A stretch of DNA of 64,000 nucleotides from Alphaproteobacteria bacterium. GTDB taxonomy: Bacteria > Pseudomonadota > Alphaproteobacteria > SMXP01. The DNA lies in contig JANQPV010000044.1 of the NCBI GenBank assembly GCA_028285305.1, positions 310,001-374,000 on the forward strand, written 5' to 3'. Shown here piece by piece: positions 63,586 through 64,000 of the stretch (positions are counted from its first letter, which is position 1; each line of letters opens with the position of its first letter). The notes beneath the pieces are model-generated. The model was not told the origin of the DNA. It searched no databases and saw only the letters and a program-made list of their open reading frames with translations. A program made the position numbers and the translations under genes.

Positions 63586-64000
63586 ATGAAACAGTCCCAC
63601 ACAACACTCACGATCGAGACACGAGGACCAGGCCTCACGGACATCACGGATGACGTTGCCGCCTGGTGCTCGGGCCAAGACATCAGCGATGGCCTCTTAA
63701 CTCTATTCATTCGCCACACAACGGCGAGCCTAGTCATCCAGGAAAATGCCGATCCTGATGTTCTGCGGGACCTTCAAGACTTCTTTGCCGCTCTCGCCCC
63801 TCAGACAGGATCCTACCGCCACCGGACAGAGGGTCCCGACGACATGCCCTCGCACATCAAGTCAGCCTTGACAGCCTCCCATTTGAGCCTGCCAATGGTG
63901 GGCGGAACATTGGCGCTGGGCACCTGGCAAGGGATCTACGTGTTTGAACATCGGGACCGGCCCCACAGACGCAACGTGATAGCGCAGCTCATGGGCGATT
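63586..64000 (+). CDS. yjbQ: YjbQ family protein (UPF0047), cut by the window end
   Basis: An ATG at 63586 opens a frame that runs off the window after 138 codons. It encodes the UPF0047/YjbQ fold: LFIRHTTASLVIQENADPDVLRDLQDFF, YRHRTEGPDDMPSHIKSALTASHLSLPMVGGTLALGTWQGIYVFEHRDRPHRR. The His and Glu residues form a metal site, and weak thiamine-phosphate synthase activity has been reported for the family. The usual length is about 140, so only a few residues are missing. Confidence 0.93.
   Translation, partial: MKQSHTTLTIETRGPGLTDITDDVAAWCSGQDISDGLLTLFIRHTTASLVIQENADPDVLRDLQDFFAALAPQTGSYRHRTEGPDDMPSHIKSALTASHLSLPMVGGTLALGTWQGIYVFEHRDRPHRRNVIAQLMGD

Overview
The window looks like chromosomal DNA of an alphaproteobacterium, probably from the Hyphomicrobiales/Parvibaculales side of the class. 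The evidence is gene order: xerD facing aroK-aroB-CorC/hemolysin, then bolA, a J-domain protein, cobS, cobT and rpmB; secA beside a PpiC-type isomerase, argJ and mutT; and comF-grxC-amidohydrolase-DUF1178. A Coq7-type ubiquinone hydroxylase and a L-malyl-CoA lyase-like protein agree with this. No phage, insertion sequence or CRISPR array was seen.

Layout. 0.2-19.5 kb is a metabolic and accessory stretch. It holds a Tat-targeted carotenoid oxygenase behind a palindromic operator, a GNAT enzyme, an esterase, an HNH nuclease, an antitoxin with a ParE-like toxin broken by an amber codon, coq7, a DsbB-like protein, an ExoD-like protein, tRNA-Leu(CAA), DUF924 and DUF547 proteins, a radical SAM enzyme, two ArsR circuits with visible palindromic operators, a GPH transporter, a CYP153-type P450 and an exported dienelactone hydrolase. 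19.6-26.9 kb is an Anbu locus: a large transglutaminase/DUF2126 protein diverges from a circularly permuted ATP-grasp, an alpha-E protein and the proteasome-like Anbu peptidase. 27-31 kb carries a WYL regulator with a VOC protein, and a TauD dioxygenase/SnoaL-like/CoA-transferase cluster. 31-53 kb is mostly housekeeping (rpmB, cobT, cobS, bolA, aroB, aroK, xerD, accA, secA, argJ, mutT, comF, grxC). 53.3-54.7 kb is a small AT-richer islet with a calcium-binding-type lipoprotein and a membrane protein. 54.8-64 kb has a MerR-controlled CDF metal exporter, glucokinase, a membrane-anchored PQQ/cytochrome c alcohol dehydrogenase, an uncharacterised membrane protein/VWA protein pair, a palindromic repeat, the 3' relic of a thioesterase gene, an orphan secreted protein, two hot-dog thioesterases and the start of yjbQ.

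How genes may work together. CYP153, the PQQ alcohol dehydrogenase, the CoA-transferase, the thioesterases and the malyl-CoA lyase-like protein are consistent with oxidising aliphatic compounds and feeding acyl-CoA metabolism, although they are not in one operon. The Anbu locus combines predicted peptide-bond formation (ATP-grasp, alpha-E) with predicted peptide processing (transglutaminase-like, Anbu); its substrate is not known to me. A dispersed palindromic element occurs at the left edge and again at the end of the Anbu gene, where it supplies the stop codon.

Limits: all calls come from reading the sequence without database searches. Family assignments rest on remembered motifs, and start codons were chosen from Shine-Dalgarno spacing where one is visible.
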